Part shown: one piece after another, positions 18,283 to 26,305 of the stretch | Layout of the letters: every line of letters starts with the position of its first letter | How positions within the stretch are numbered: position 1 is the stretch's first letter | Assembly (NCBI GenBank): GCA_013821455.1 | Contig: JACDGS010000043.1 | Coordinates: 1-34,015, forward strand | Direction: 5' to 3' | DNA length: 34,015 nt | Origin: Chthoniobacterales bacterium | GTDB lineage: Bacteria; Verrucomicrobiota; Verrucomicrobiia; Chthoniobacterales; UBA10450 | The notes under the pieces: generated by a model | Databases searched by the model: none | What the model was told of the DNA's origin: nothing | The model's input: only the letters and a program-made list of their open reading frames with translations | Position numbers and translations under genes: made by a program

Positions 18283-19938
18283 GTGTTACTCGGCCTGCTG
18301 CGCATCAAAAACCTCGCCCTGGTCGAAGATCTCGAGTGGGAGCTGACTCCGGGTTTCACCGTTATCACCGGCGAAACGGGGGCGGGGAAATCGATTATCA
18401 TCGGCGCGCTCAAGTTATTGTTAGGCGAGCGCGCCGAGAAAGCGCTCATCCGCACGGGCGCGGAGGCCTGCACGGTTGAAGCGATTTTTTCCGGCGACGA
18501 TTTTGCCGCGCTTAACCAGCGGCTGGAAGAATCCGGCATCGAGCCTTGCGCAGGACAGCTTCTGCTCAAGCGTCACTTCTCGTTAGGCGGAAATAATCGC
18601 CAGTTCGTGAACGGTTCGCCGGCGACTCTTGCTTTGCTGGAAACGATTGGCGACGAATTGGTCGATCTGCACGGGCCGCACGATCACCAATCGCTTCTCT
18701 CACCGGAACGCCAGCTCCTGCTGCTCGACGGCTTCGCGCACGCGCAGGACGCGCGCGAAAGTTATCGCGAACATTTCCGCCACTGGCAGGCCTTGATCGC
18801 GGAAGAAAAGGCTCTGAGCACGGCGGAGTCGGCCCGCGCACAGGAGCTCGACCTCCTGCGTCATCAGGTGCGCGAAATCGCTTCGGCCGAGGTTCAGCCT
18901 AACGAGGAAGAAGAAATCCACGCCCGCTATCGACTGGCCAGCAACAGCAAGCGGCTGATCGAGCTTTCGAGCGCAATCGCGCAGCAGCTCGCGGAAAGCG
19001 ACGACGCCGTTCTCAACCGTCTCGCGGAAACGCAACGGCTCTTGCGCGAGCTGGAGAAAATCGATCCCGCGCTCGCGGAAACATCGGAGTCTCACGCCGC
19101 CGCCGTCATCGAATTGACGGAGGTGTCACGCACGCTCGGTCGTTATGCGGAAAAGCTCGACCTCGATCCGGCGCAGCTCGCGCAACTCGAAGAGCGAGTC
19201 ACTCTGCTCGAAACCTTGAAGCGAAAATATGGTGGCTCGCTTGCGGAAGTAATCGCGTTCGGGGAGCGCGCCGCCTCGCGTATGCAGAAGATCGAGGGCC
19301 GCGACGCGGAATTGCAACGTCTCGCCACGGAGATTGCAAAGGCGCGCGCGACGGCGGAGCGAGCCGCGGCAGCATTGCGAAAGTTGCGCGCGAGCGCCGC
19401 TCCGAAACTGGCCAAGAACGTTAGGCAGAATCTCGCCGACCTTGGTTTTCGTCAGTCGGAATTCGAAGTGCGAATTCTGCCTAACGACGAACCGCGCGCG
19501 CACGGCACCGAAACAATCGAGCTGCTGTTTTCACCTAATCCGGGCGAGCCATTGAAGCCGTTGCGCACGGTCGCATCGAGCGGCGAAATCTCGCGCGTCA
19601 TGCTCGCGATCAAATCGACGCTGGCGATGCAGGACGCGATTCCGTTGCTGGTCTTCGACGAGATAGACGCCAATGTCGGCGGCGAAATCGCGCACGCGGT
19701 CGGCGCGAAAATGCGCGCGCTCGCGGAGAAACATCAGGTCCTTTGCATCACGCATCTGCCGCAAGTCGCGGCCGCGGCGACGACGCATTTCGTGGTGACG
19801 AAAGATGTCGCGGGCGGCCGGACGTTTTCGGAATTGCGCGAAGTAAAAGGCAAAGCACGGCAGGAAGAAATCGCGCGCATGCTCGGAGGGAAAAGCGACT
19901 CTGCGCTGAAGCACGCGGCAAGTCTGCTTGGACGTTGA
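18283..19938 (+). CDS. recN: DNA repair protein RecN
   Basis: A 551-residue SMC-like ATPase for double-strand break repair. It has the N-terminal LRIKNLALVEDLEWEL and Walker A GETGAGKSIIIGALKLLLG, a long central coiled coil (about residues 150-400), a signature-like SSGEISRVMLAIKS, Walker B LLVFDEIDANVGGEIA and a CITHLPQVAA switch. The length is normal. The start is GTG at 18283. It is unusually rich in the dispersed motif: exact octamers at 18590, 18898 and 19480, plus one-mismatch copies near 18419 and 19429. Confidence 0.95.
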   Translation: MLLGLLRIKNLALVEDLEWELTPGFTVITGETGAGKSIIIGALKLLLGERAEKALIRTGAEACTVEAIFSGDDFAALNQRLEESGIEPCAGQLLLKRHFSLGGNNRQFVNGSPATLALLETIGDELVDLHGPHDHQSLLSPERQLLLLDGFAHAQDARESYREHFRHWQALIAEEKALSTAESARAQELDLLRHQVREIASAEVQPNEEEEIHARYRLASNSKRLIELSSAIAQQLAESDDAVLNRLAETQRLLRELEKIDPALAETSESHAAAVIELTEVSRTLGRYAEKLDLDPAQLAQLEERVTLLETLKRKYGGSLAEVIAFGERAASRMQKIEGRDAELQRLATEIAKARATAERAAAALRKLRASAAPKLAKNVRQNLADLGFRQSEFEVRILPNDEPRAHGTETIELLFSPNPGEPLKPLRTVASSGEISRVMLAIKSTLAMQDAIPLLVFDEIDANVGGEIAHAVGAKMRALAEKHQVLCITHLPQVAAAATTHFVVTKDVAGGRTFSELREVKGKARQEEIARMLGGKSDSALKHAASLLGR

Positions 19939-19948
19939 GGAGCGAAAA

Positions 19949-20024
19949 ATCCACAGATTTCGCAGATTTTCACAGATTAAAAGAGGCTTTCAAAAATCTG
20001 TGTAAATCTGTGAAATCTGTGGAT
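19949..20024. repeat. Palindromic CACAGATT element, copy 2
   Basis: Arms of about 30 bp at 19949-19978 and 19995-20024, built from CAGATT units, close around a short spacer (AAAAGAGGCTTTCAAA region). It is homologous to the 4896-4992 element but with a shorter spacer. Its right end overlaps the ATG at 20023, so the start of the next gene lies inside the element and its leader would fold into a long hairpin. Confidence 0.85.
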
Positions 20025-20778
20025 GAAAAAAACAATTCTTCCGGCGGCCATTATCCCGCGGATCGGTCTCCTATTTGTCGTTAGTCTCATCTGTGGTCGG
20101 GCCGCCGTGGCGGCCCCGGCAATGACGCAGGAGGAACTCGTTAGGCGAACGCAGGAACTCTACGATGCCGTCGTGCCCGGCGACCGGACTCCCTGGAAAA
20201 GATATTATGCGGACGACTGCCTCTTTCACGACGAGAAAGGCCGCAGCCTCGATAAGGCGAAATTGATCGAAGATATTTCGCCGATGCCGAAGGGCTATTC
20301 GGGCACGATCAAAATCGCCAAGCCGCAGAGCGTGATTACCGCCGACACGGCGATTCTAAGTTATGACTCGATCGAGACAGAGACGATCTTCGGTCAGGAG
20401 TTGCACGCGCGTTATCATGGGACCGACACCTGGCTGCTGCGCCACGGCCAATGGCAAATCGTCGCTTCGCAAACGATGCGTTATTACGAAGACCCGGCGG
20501 TCGGTCAGGACGATCCCGCGAAGTTTGCCGCTTATGCGGGGACTTATCAGCTAGCGCAGGAATCGGAGCGCAGGACAATGATCTCTTTTGAGAAGGCGAA
20601 TCTTTTCATCGAGCGAACCGGCGGCAAAAAAGTGCAGCTCTTCCCGGAAGCGGGCGATCTCTTTTTTCGCAAGGACGTGGAGGGACGAATTCTGTTTCAC
20701 TTCGGCAAGGATGGAAAAGTGGACACACTGATCGATCGGCGGAATAACGAAGATGTGGTCTGGAAAAAGGTCGCGTGA
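20023..20778 (+). CDS. Exported NTF2-like (DUF4440-type) protein
   Basis: A 251-residue protein with a signal peptide (hydrophobic residues ~5-30, cleavage after VAA). Residues ~35-155 form an NTF2-like cone fold of the DUF4440 type: RTQELYDAVVPGDRTPWKRY, YADDCLFHDEKGRS, and TDTWLLRHGQWQIVASQTM. The C-terminal ~80 residues (AAYAGTYQLAQ to the end) resemble the beta-domain that follows such modules in beta-lactamase-associated proteins. The role is unknown. The ATG lies within the end of the palindromic element, so it may be post-transcriptionally regulated or the real start may differ. Confidence 0.75.
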   Translation: MKKTILPAAIIPRIGLLFVVSLICGRAAVAAPAMTQEELVRRTQELYDAVVPGDRTPWKRYYADDCLFHDEKGRSLDKAKLIEDISPMPKGYSGTIKIAKPQSVITADTAILSYDSIETETIFGQELHARYHGTDTWLLRHGQWQIVASQTMRYYEDPAVGQDDPAKFAAYAGTYQLAQESERRTMISFEKANLFIERTGGKKVQLFPEAGDLFFRKDVEGRILFHFGKDGKVDTLIDRRNNEDVVWKKVA

Positions 20779-20800
20779 GGTTCATGATACTCGCGCGACT

Positions 20801-20901
20801 TGTCATCCCGAGCGGAGCGAAGGCGAGGGACCCCGCGAGCCAGGTTTGAGGTATTGTATCGTTTGTAGCTTGTGGGGTCCCTCGCTCCGCTCGGGATGAC
20901 A
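20801..20901. repeat. Intergenic inverted repeat of the GTCATCCCGAGCGGAGCGAGG family, copy B
   Basis: The left arm is TGTCATCCCGAGCGGAGCGA followed by AGGCGAGGGACCCC. The right arm is GGGGTCCCTCGCTCCGCTCG followed by GGATGACA. The loop (about 40 bases) is not conserved with other copies. It fills most of the gap before the dienelactone hydrolase gene and may attenuate read-through from the upstream gene. Confidence 0.85.
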
Positions 20902-20917
20902 GCAATTGGATACTCTT

Positions 20918-21718
20918 ATGAAAAAATTTCTATTTCTCGCGATCGCATTTCTCTTCATCGATCGGATGGAAGCCAAACTCATCACCAAGTCCGTCGCCTA
21001 CGAAGACCGCGGTACGAAACTTCAAGGCTACGTCGCTTATGACGACGAGAAGACCGCGACCGGCAAGGTGCCCGGCATTCTCGTGGTGCCGGAATGGTGG
21101 GGCGTGAATGCTTATGTAAAAAACCGCGCGGACCAGCTCGCGCAACTCGGTTATGTCGCCTTTGTCGCCGACATGTACGGGGATGGAAAATCAACCGAAG
21201 ACCCAAAGCAGGCTGGCGAGTGGGCCGGTCCTTTCGAAGGAAAGCCGCGCATGGCTGAACGCGCGCAGGCCGGCCTCGATCAGTTACAAAAAATTCTTTC
21301 CGTGGACCAAACAAAACTGGCGGCGATCGGGTTTTGTTTTGGTGGCTCGACGGTCCAAGCCCTTGCTTATACCGGCGCGCCCTTGGCGGGAATCGCGAGT
21401 TTCCATGGCGGCCCCGTTCCCGCGCCGGCTTCTGCGGCCGGAAAAGTGAAAGCAAAATTCCTCCTCATGAATGGCGCGATTGACAAAATGGTGCCGCCGG
21501 AAAAGCGAAACGAGCTCGAGAAATCGCTCGAAGCGGCCGGGATCGATTATCAGTCGATCGACTATGCCGGCGCGCTCCACGCCTTCACCAATCCCAATGC
21601 GGATCGCGTCGCACGCGAACACGGTATGACGGGGATGATCGCCTACAACGAACCGGCGGCGCGGCGTTCCTGGGCGCAGATGCAGACTTTCTTCCAGGAA
21701 ATTTTCGCCGGTCGTTAG
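20918..21718 (+). CDS. Exported dienelactone hydrolase family protein
   Basis: A 266-residue alpha/beta hydrolase from ATG at 20918. A TTG four codons upstream is possible but would spoil the signal peptide (MKKFLFLAIAFLFIDRMEA). Family features: VVPEWWG with the conserved Glu, the nucleophile elbow AIGFCFGGS with Cys at about residue 140, LMNGAIDKMVPP with the acid region, and GALHAFTNP with the catalytic His. Members hydrolyse dienelactones or related esters; the substrate here is unknown. The stop codon is the TAG inside the octamer at 21712 (CGT-TAG-GC). Confidence 0.88.
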   Translation: MKKFLFLAIAFLFIDRMEAKLITKSVAYEDRGTKLQGYVAYDDEKTATGKVPGILVVPEWWGVNAYVKNRADQLAQLGYVAFVADMYGDGKSTEDPKQAGEWAGPFEGKPRMAERAQAGLDQLQKILSVDQTKLAAIGFCFGGSTVQALAYTGAPLAGIASFHGGPVPAPASAAGKVKAKFLLMNGAIDKMVPPEKRNELEKSLEAAGIDYQSIDYAGALHAFTNPNADRVAREHGMTGMIAYNEPAARRSWAQMQTFFQEIFAGR

Positions 21719-21766
21719 GCAGATTTCCCGGATGCAGCCGCAGCTCGTCTCGCTAAGATTGTCGCC

Positions 21767-22233
21767 ATGACGTTATCCCGGTTGGTCCTATACTCGTTAG
21801 GCATCGTTAGTCTCGGCGCCACGCTCAGCTTGGCCGAGCCGTTGACAGCAAACGCCAGCCCGGAGGAATTAGATGCGGTTCTGCGCTTCGAGCGGGCCTG
21901 GTGCGATGCCTATCTCCATGGCGACATTGATTTCCTGCGGGCGCATGTTGCGAGCGACTTCACCCTCACCGGCAGTAACGGACACATCGACACGCTCGCG
22001 GGCGACATCGCGGAACTGCAAGCGGCAAGGTGAAGTATTCGGTCTTCGAGAATCGCGAGATGCGGCCGCGCATCTATGGAGATACGGCGGTCGTAACGGG
22101 TCGGACCAAAGTGAAAGCGACCATCGAGGGCAAACCTTATGAGACGGATGTGGCTTTCACCGACACGCTTGTCCGCATCGATGGCCAATGGTTTGGCGTC
22201 GCCGGGCACGTTTCCAAATCCGCGCTAAAATAA
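21767..22233 (+). pseudogene. Frameshifted DUF4440/NTF2-like gene
   Basis: Two overlapping frames encode one recognisable domain. The first (21767-22033) has a signal peptide and the N-terminal half (VLRFERAWCDAYLHGDIDFL, VASDFTLTGSNGHI). It runs into TGA just after ELQAAR. The second (from about 22024) continues as GKVKYSVFENREMRPRIYGD, then TAVVTGRTKVK to the end. Inserting one base near 22022 restores a ~155-residue DUF4440 protein. It is therefore a one-base deletion, a sequencing error, or (less likely) two coupled products, since GTG at 22030 overlaps the TGA as GTGA. The first half contains an octamer at 21794 and a variant right after it. Confidence 0.8.
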
Positions 22234-22240
22234 GAGTTAG

Positions 22241-22264
22241 CTGGCGCCGCGAACCGCGCGCCAG
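22241..22264 (+). terminator. Possible hairpin terminator
   Basis: A 7-bp stem (CTGGCGC and GCGCCAG) with a 10-base loop starts 8 bases after the frameshifted gene. No T-run follows, so intrinsic termination is doubtful. Confidence 0.3.
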
Positions 22265-22350
22265 GCCGGCTGAGGAGAACGTCTCCGCACGACGGAGAAA
22301 ATTTACCTCGCCATCATACTGTCACATTATCTATCGTCCGACTCTTTTAC

Positions 22351-23532
22351 ATGATTCAACGCGACTATCTCATCATCGGCAGCGGTATCGGCGGCGGCAG
22401 CGTTTGCGAAGGCATTCGCCAATACGACAAGAAAGGCTCGGTCACTCTCGTCGGCGCCGAGACCTTTCATCCTTACAAACGCTGGTTGCTCTCAAAACAA
22501 TTTCTGCGCGAGAAAACTCCCGCTCTTAAAAAGCTGCCCTACCTGGACGAGCGCTGGTACGAGTCGCACAAAATCGAAGCGCGCCTCGGCACCGTCGTGA
22601 CCCAGTTCAATATCGATCGCCGGCTCGCCGTGCTCGGGAATGGCGAGACGATCGAATTCAAGAAAGCCTGCCTCGCCATGGGCAGCCGGCCGGTGCGCCC
22701 GCAGGTCGCGGGTATCGGGCTGGGCAACGTTATTTATCTGCGCACGATCCGCGACGCGCTCGCGCTGCGCGAAATGTCGCAATCGGAGAAGTTGATCGTC
22801 GTCGTCGGCGGCGGTCTTCTCGCCTGCGAAGTCGCGGCAAGTTTGCGTCTCGGCAAACTCAAAGTGGCGATCATGCATCGGCACCAGACCCTGCTTAATC
22901 GCTACCTCGATCCCGAAACAGCGGCGTGGGTGACCGAGCATTTCGCGAAGCAAGGCGTCACGCTTTTGCTCGGCTCGAGCCTGAATGGTTTCGAAGGCAA
23001 AACCGTCCTGCGCAATATCCAGACGAAAAGCGGCGAGCGCGTCCCCGCCGGAGTCGCGATCGTCGCCTGCGGCTCGGAACCCGCCCTCGACATCGTGCGT
23101 AACACTCCGCTCTCGAGCCCGCTCGGTTCGCCGGTGACGGATTACCTCGAAACGGAAGAGAAAGGGATTTATGCAGTCGGCGATCTCGCGTTTTATCCGG
23201 ATCGTTTGATGGGCGGAATGCGGCGACAGACGCATTGGGAAAATGCGCGTGAACAAGGCCTCATCGCGGGCGCGAATATCACCGGCAAAAAGCGCCAGCG
23301 TTACGAACAGATTCCCTATTTTTGGACGGAGTTCTTTGATCTGCGGCTGGACTTCGTCGGCGACTTCAACGTCGCGCCCACGCGCGTGCAGTTGACCGGA
23401 TCCTACGCCAAGGCGCGCTTCGTTGTCCGCCATTACCAAGGCGAGAAATTGCGCGGCATCGTGCTGTGTCACCACAGCACGAGCGATGTCGAAGCGGCCA
23501 AGTCGGAGCTGCGCCAGGCGCTCGGGAAATAA
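22351..23532 (+). CDS. FAD/NAD(P)-dependent oxidoreductase (ferredoxin reductase-like)
   Basis: A 393-residue two-dinucleotide-binding-domain flavoprotein. The FAD-binding Gly motif is in DYLIIGSGIGGGSVCEG at the N-terminus, ACLAMGSRPVRP closes the first domain, the NAD(P) Rossmann motif is VVVGGGLLACEVA (about residue 150), and YAVGDLAFYPD is the second FAD contact. A C-terminal domain (about residues 310-390) matches the rubredoxin/ferredoxin reductase and AIF-like group. It lacks the CxxC of disulfide reductases. The redox partner is unknown; no ferredoxin gene is adjacent. ATG at 22351 gives the usual short N-terminus. Confidence 0.85.
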   Translation: MIQRDYLIIGSGIGGGSVCEGIRQYDKKGSVTLVGAETFHPYKRWLLSKQFLREKTPALKKLPYLDERWYESHKIEARLGTVVTQFNIDRRLAVLGNGETIEFKKACLAMGSRPVRPQVAGIGLGNVIYLRTIRDALALREMSQSEKLIVVVGGGLLACEVAASLRLGKLKVAIMHRHQTLLNRYLDPETAAWVTEHFAKQGVTLLLGSSLNGFEGKTVLRNIQTKSGERVPAGVAIVACGSEPALDIVRNTPLSSPLGSPVTDYLETEEKGIYAVGDLAFYPDRLMGGMRRQTHWENAREQGLIAGANITGKKRQRYEQIPYFWTEFFDLRLDFVGDFNVAPTRVQLTGSYAKARFVVRHYQGEKLRGIVLCHHSTSDVEAAKSELRQALGK

Positions 23533-23544
23533 CTTCTCGTTAGG

Positions 23545-24030
23545 CTAAAATTCGCCTTCGGGAATTTCGAGCGACTTATTCTCGACCCGGGACAATTTCC
23601 AATCCCACGGGCGCCAGCTTTCGTGGCGCCAGTGCAGAACGAAGGGAGTCGTTAGGCTGTTGACGCGGCTGTTAATTTCCGCGGCGGCTTCGCCGGTGCC
23701 GTTCATTTGGATGCGCGCCTGCCAGGTGGCTGCGGCGGGTGAAATCTGCGTCCGAGCCTCCGAAGCAGTGATCGTTAGGCTAAAAAAATAGCGGCCAACT
23801 GTGCGCAACCGGTTCAACAATTTTTCCCGATCGTCGCCCCAGTCATCGCGATAATCTGCCGCCACAAATCCCCCGACATTCGACCAAGCGCGACGCTCCA
23901 CTTGATGAAGCAGATGTTCCGCGTGCAGGCGCACCTGACTCTCGGCGCCCCAGAGCAGAAACAGATAAATCCCAAAGACGAAGGCGCAGAGCAGGCCGGC
24001 GTAAAAGCCGTAACGAAATGTCGAAGGCAC
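23545..24030 (-). CDS. Membrane-anchored protein of unknown function
   Basis: A 161-residue protein with one N-terminal membrane helix (about residues 8-28, FYAGLLCAFVFGIYLFLLWG). A soluble part follows, with VGGFVAADYRDDWGDDREKL and a C-terminal Trp-rich FVLHWRHESWRPWDWKLSRV; the layout resembles a small NTF2-like or DUF4440-type fold. The start is GTG at 24030. Its TAG stop directly abuts an octamer at 23537, and two further octamers at 23649 and 23772 lie inside the gene: three copies in 250 bases. It is convergent with the oxidoreductase gene. Confidence 0.7.
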   Translation of the reverse strand: MPSTFRYGFYAGLLCAFVFGIYLFLLWGAESQVRLHAEHLLHQVERRAWSNVGGFVAADYRDDWGDDREKLLNRLRTVGRYFFSLTITASEARTQISPAAATWQARIQMNGTGEAAAEINSRVNSLTTPFVLHWRHESWRPWDWKLSRVENKSLEIPEGEF

Positions 24031-24127
24031 GCTTGACCTTCGCTCCGATCAACGCGCTTCGACAAATCGTTTGACGCGCGACAGGTTGGGCATGAAACGT
24101 GCGCACCTTTCATCAAACTCTCCACAT

Positions 24128-24217
24128 ATGCTCACGATCAGTTCCTTCTTCTTCCTCCTTTGCGGTTTCGGCGGTTGCATCTGGTGGGCGTGTCGCGAAG
24201 ACCGCAACGAAACCTAA
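24128..24217 (+). CDS. Small membrane peptide (29 residues)
   Basis: An ATG at 24128 opens a 29-codon frame ending with TAA at 24215-24217, nine bases before the response regulator start. The peptide is a hydrophobic helix (TISSFFFLLCGFGGCIWWAC) followed by a charged tail (REDRNET), the usual look of small bitopic membrane proteins. It contains three Cys. No clear ribosome binding site was seen. Coding status is supported only by composition and position. Confidence 0.4.
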   Translation: MLTISSFFFLLCGFGGCIWWACREDRNET

Positions 24218-24226
24218 TTTTGCGCG

Positions 24227-24970
24227 ATGCTCGATTCCGACGATTTGAAATGGACCGCGTCCAATTTGATCGCGCTGCATCGCCGCTTGCAGGAAGTGTC
24301 GCGTTTATCCGCGCAAGCCGGTCAGGCGCACGGTGTGGGCGAAGACCTGCGCCTGCTGGATAAAGAAGTCGAGCAGGCGAGGAAAACTGCACAGGCTCTG
24401 CTCGATCGCATTACTTCGCGCCTGCTCGCGGGCACGCGAAGAATCGATACCGCTCCGGGAACGCCGCCGATCTTCAGAGTGATGCCGCCGGCATCGTTAG
24501 GCTCCACACCCGTCGCTGGCGTCGAGGCCCGGATTCCAGTGGGCGAGTTGGCGCTCGCGGCCGTCCCCGACGGAGGCATCGTCATTCGGAATCCGGAGGG
24601 CAGAGGCAAGCTGGTTTTAGTGGTCGATGACGAGCCAGAAATTTTGGAGCGAGCGGGCCTGATGCTGGAAGAGGAAGGTTTTCGCATCATTCTGGCGAAA
24701 GACGGTTTTGAAGCGCTCCAGATTTACGGACAACTTTCCGATAAGATTTCCCTGATCATTCTGGATTTCTTTTTGCCGGTGATGGATGGCGACGCGGTGT
24801 TCGACGAGCTCAAAGCGATCAATCCCAACGTGCAGGTCGTGCTCAGCAGCGGGTTTGCCGAGCAGACGAAGTTGGGCAGCATGCTCGCGCGCGGTTTGTG
24901 CGGCTTCATTCCGAAGCCCTACACGAGCGAGAAATTGATTGATCAGGTGCGCTCGATCATCGCCGCCTAA
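24227..24970 (+). CDS. Response regulator with N-terminal helical region and C-terminal receiver domain
   Basis: A 247-residue protein. Residues 1-70 are helical and coiled-coil-like (LIALHRRLQEVSRLSAQAGQ, then a Lys/Glu/Gln-rich helix). Residues 75-125 are a linker. Residues ~127-247 are a CheY-like receiver with acidic pair Asp134-Asp135 (LVVDDEPE), phospho-acceptor Asp180 (IILDFFLPVMDG), Ser in VVLSSGF and Lys230 (FIPKPYT). No DNA-binding or output domain follows, so it probably acts by protein contact; the helical N-terminus resembles part of a histidine kinase dimerisation region. The stop TAA is formed by the octamer at 24966. It lies just upstream of pilT, suggesting a link to pilus motility. 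Confidence 0.82.
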   Translation: MLDSDDLKWTASNLIALHRRLQEVSRLSAQAGQAHGVGEDLRLLDKEVEQARKTAQALLDRITSRLLAGTRRIDTAPGTPPIFRVMPPASLGSTPVAGVEARIPVGELALAAVPDGGIVIRNPEGRGKLVLVVDDEPEILERAGLMLEEEGFRIILAKDGFEALQIYGQLSDKISLIILDFFLPVMDGDAVFDELKAINPNVQVVLSSGFAEQTKLGSMLARGLCGFIPKPYTSEKLIDQVRSIIAA

Positions 24971-24996
24971 CGACGACGAAACTTCGGAAGCCGGGT

Positions 24997-25130
24997 TGTC
25001 ATCCCGAGCGGAGCGCAGCGAAGTCGAGGGATCCCGTAGGGCTTTCCGGAAGATCTCGCACACCCGTCTTTTTGCCTAACGACTCGTCCTCGTCCTTCCG
25101 CGGGATCCTTCGGCTCCGCTCAGGATGACA
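24997..25130. repeat. Intergenic inverted repeat of the GTCATCCCGAGCGGAGCGAGG family, copy C
   Basis: The left arm is TGTCATCCCGAGCGGAGCGC followed by AGCGAAGTCGAGGGATCCCG. The right arm is CGGGATCCTTCGGCTCCGCT followed by CAGGATGACA. Its loop contains an exact copy of the dispersed octamer (25075-25082). It lies in the 240-base gap between the response regulator and pilT. Confidence 0.85.
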
Positions 25131-25210
25131 GAGCAGAAGGCTTCCGCGCCGCTCCCGCAAAGTTAACTCACCCTGCTGGCATCCTTTTAGCTACTCCGGG
25201 AAGCGAATTT

Positions 25211-26293
25211 ATGGCCCGGATCGACGCTTTTTTTAAATTGATGGCCGAGGAGAGAGCTTCCGACCTTCACCTTGCGACTAACAATCCGCCGATGCTCCGC
25301 ATCAACGGCGATCTCGTGCGCGTCGATTATCCGCCGCTGCAAAACGACGATCTCAAGGCCATGGTTTATGAGATTGCGCCGGAAGCGAAAATCAAAGTCT
25401 TCGAGGAAACATCGGACGTCGATTTCGGCTACGAAGTGCCGGGCGTCGCGCGCTATCGCGCGAATTTCTTCCTGCAAAAATACGGCATCTCCGCCGTCTT
25501 CCGTTTGATTCCGTCGAAGATTCTCACGGTCGAAGATCTCGGTCTTCCACCGGTGCTAAAGAAATTCCCGCTGTTGAAGAAGGGATTGATTCTCGTCACC
25601 GGCCCGACCGGTTCCGGTAAATCGACCACGCTCGCGGCAATGATAGATTACGCGAACCTGCAACGCCACGATCACATCATCACGGTGGAAGATCCGATCG
25701 AGTTCGTGCACCGCAGCCAAAATTGTCTCGTGCAGCATCGCGAAGTCGGGGTGCACACGCGCTCGTTTAGCGCGGCTTTGCGCGGCGCGTTGCGCGAAGA
25801 TCCGGACGTCCTGCTTGTCGGTGAACTGCGCGATCACGAGACGATCGAGCTCGCGCTCACTGCGGCTGCGACCGGCCACTTGGTTTTCGGAACGCTCCAT
25901 ACTTCCAGCGCGGCGAAAGCCGTCGATCGCGTGATCGATGTTTTCCCGAGCGGCCAGCAAAACCAGATCCGCGCCACGCTCTCGGAATCGCTCAAAGGCG
26001 TGATTGCGCAGAATCTTTTCAAGCGCATCGACAAGCCCGGCCGCGTCGCCGCGCTCGAGATCCTGGTCGTCGATATCGCGATCGCAAATCTCGTTAGGGA
26101 AGCGAAGACGCATCAAATCCCGGGCATGATTCAGGTCGGAAAAAAGAAGGGCAACCAACCGCTCGACGACGCGATCATGGATCATCTTCGCAACCTCCGC
26201 ATTTCGCCCGAGGAGGCCTACGACAAGTGCATCGACAAAAAGAAATTCCGTCCCTTCCTCAAGACCCCGCCCGCGGAAGAATTTGAAGAATAA
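25211..26293 (+). CDS. pilT: Type IV pilus retraction ATPase PilT
   Basis: A 360-residue secretion-superfamily ATPase. Its N-terminal PAS-like domain begins ARIDAFFKLMAEERASDLHL, the classic PilT opening. Walker A GPTGSGKST starts at residue 131. The Asp box HHIITVEDPIEFVH-like segment (here HDHIITVEDPIEFVH), Walker B VLLVGELRD and the His box GHLVFGTLHTSSA follow in order. It powers pilus retraction for twitching, adhesion and DNA uptake at the inner membrane. ATG at 25211 is preceded by a GGGAAG ribosome-binding-like sequence. The octamer at 26091 encodes Val-Arg. It leads an operon with the next two genes. Confidence 0.93.
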   Translation: MARIDAFFKLMAEERASDLHLATNNPPMLRINGDLVRVDYPPLQNDDLKAMVYEIAPEAKIKVFEETSDVDFGYEVPGVARYRANFFLQKYGISAVFRLIPSKILTVEDLGLPPVLKKFPLLKKGLILVTGPTGSGKSTTLAAMIDYANLQRHDHIITVEDPIEFVHRSQNCLVQHREVGVHTRSFSAALRGALREDPDVLLVGELRDHETIELALTAAATGHLVFGTLHTSSAAKAVDRVIDVFPSGQQNQIRATLSESLKGVIAQNLFKRIDKPGRVAALEILVVDIAIANLVREAKTHQIPGMIQVGKKKGNQPLDDAIMDHLRNLRISPEEAYDKCIDKKKFRPFLKTPPAEEFEE

Positions 26294-26305
26294 CGGCCTA
26301 ACGAG

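Noticed and set aside
22492-23475. Long minus-strand open frame opposite the FAD oxidoreductase
   Set aside because: Composition is that of an antisense shadow, and the opposite strand encodes a well-recognised flavoprotein.
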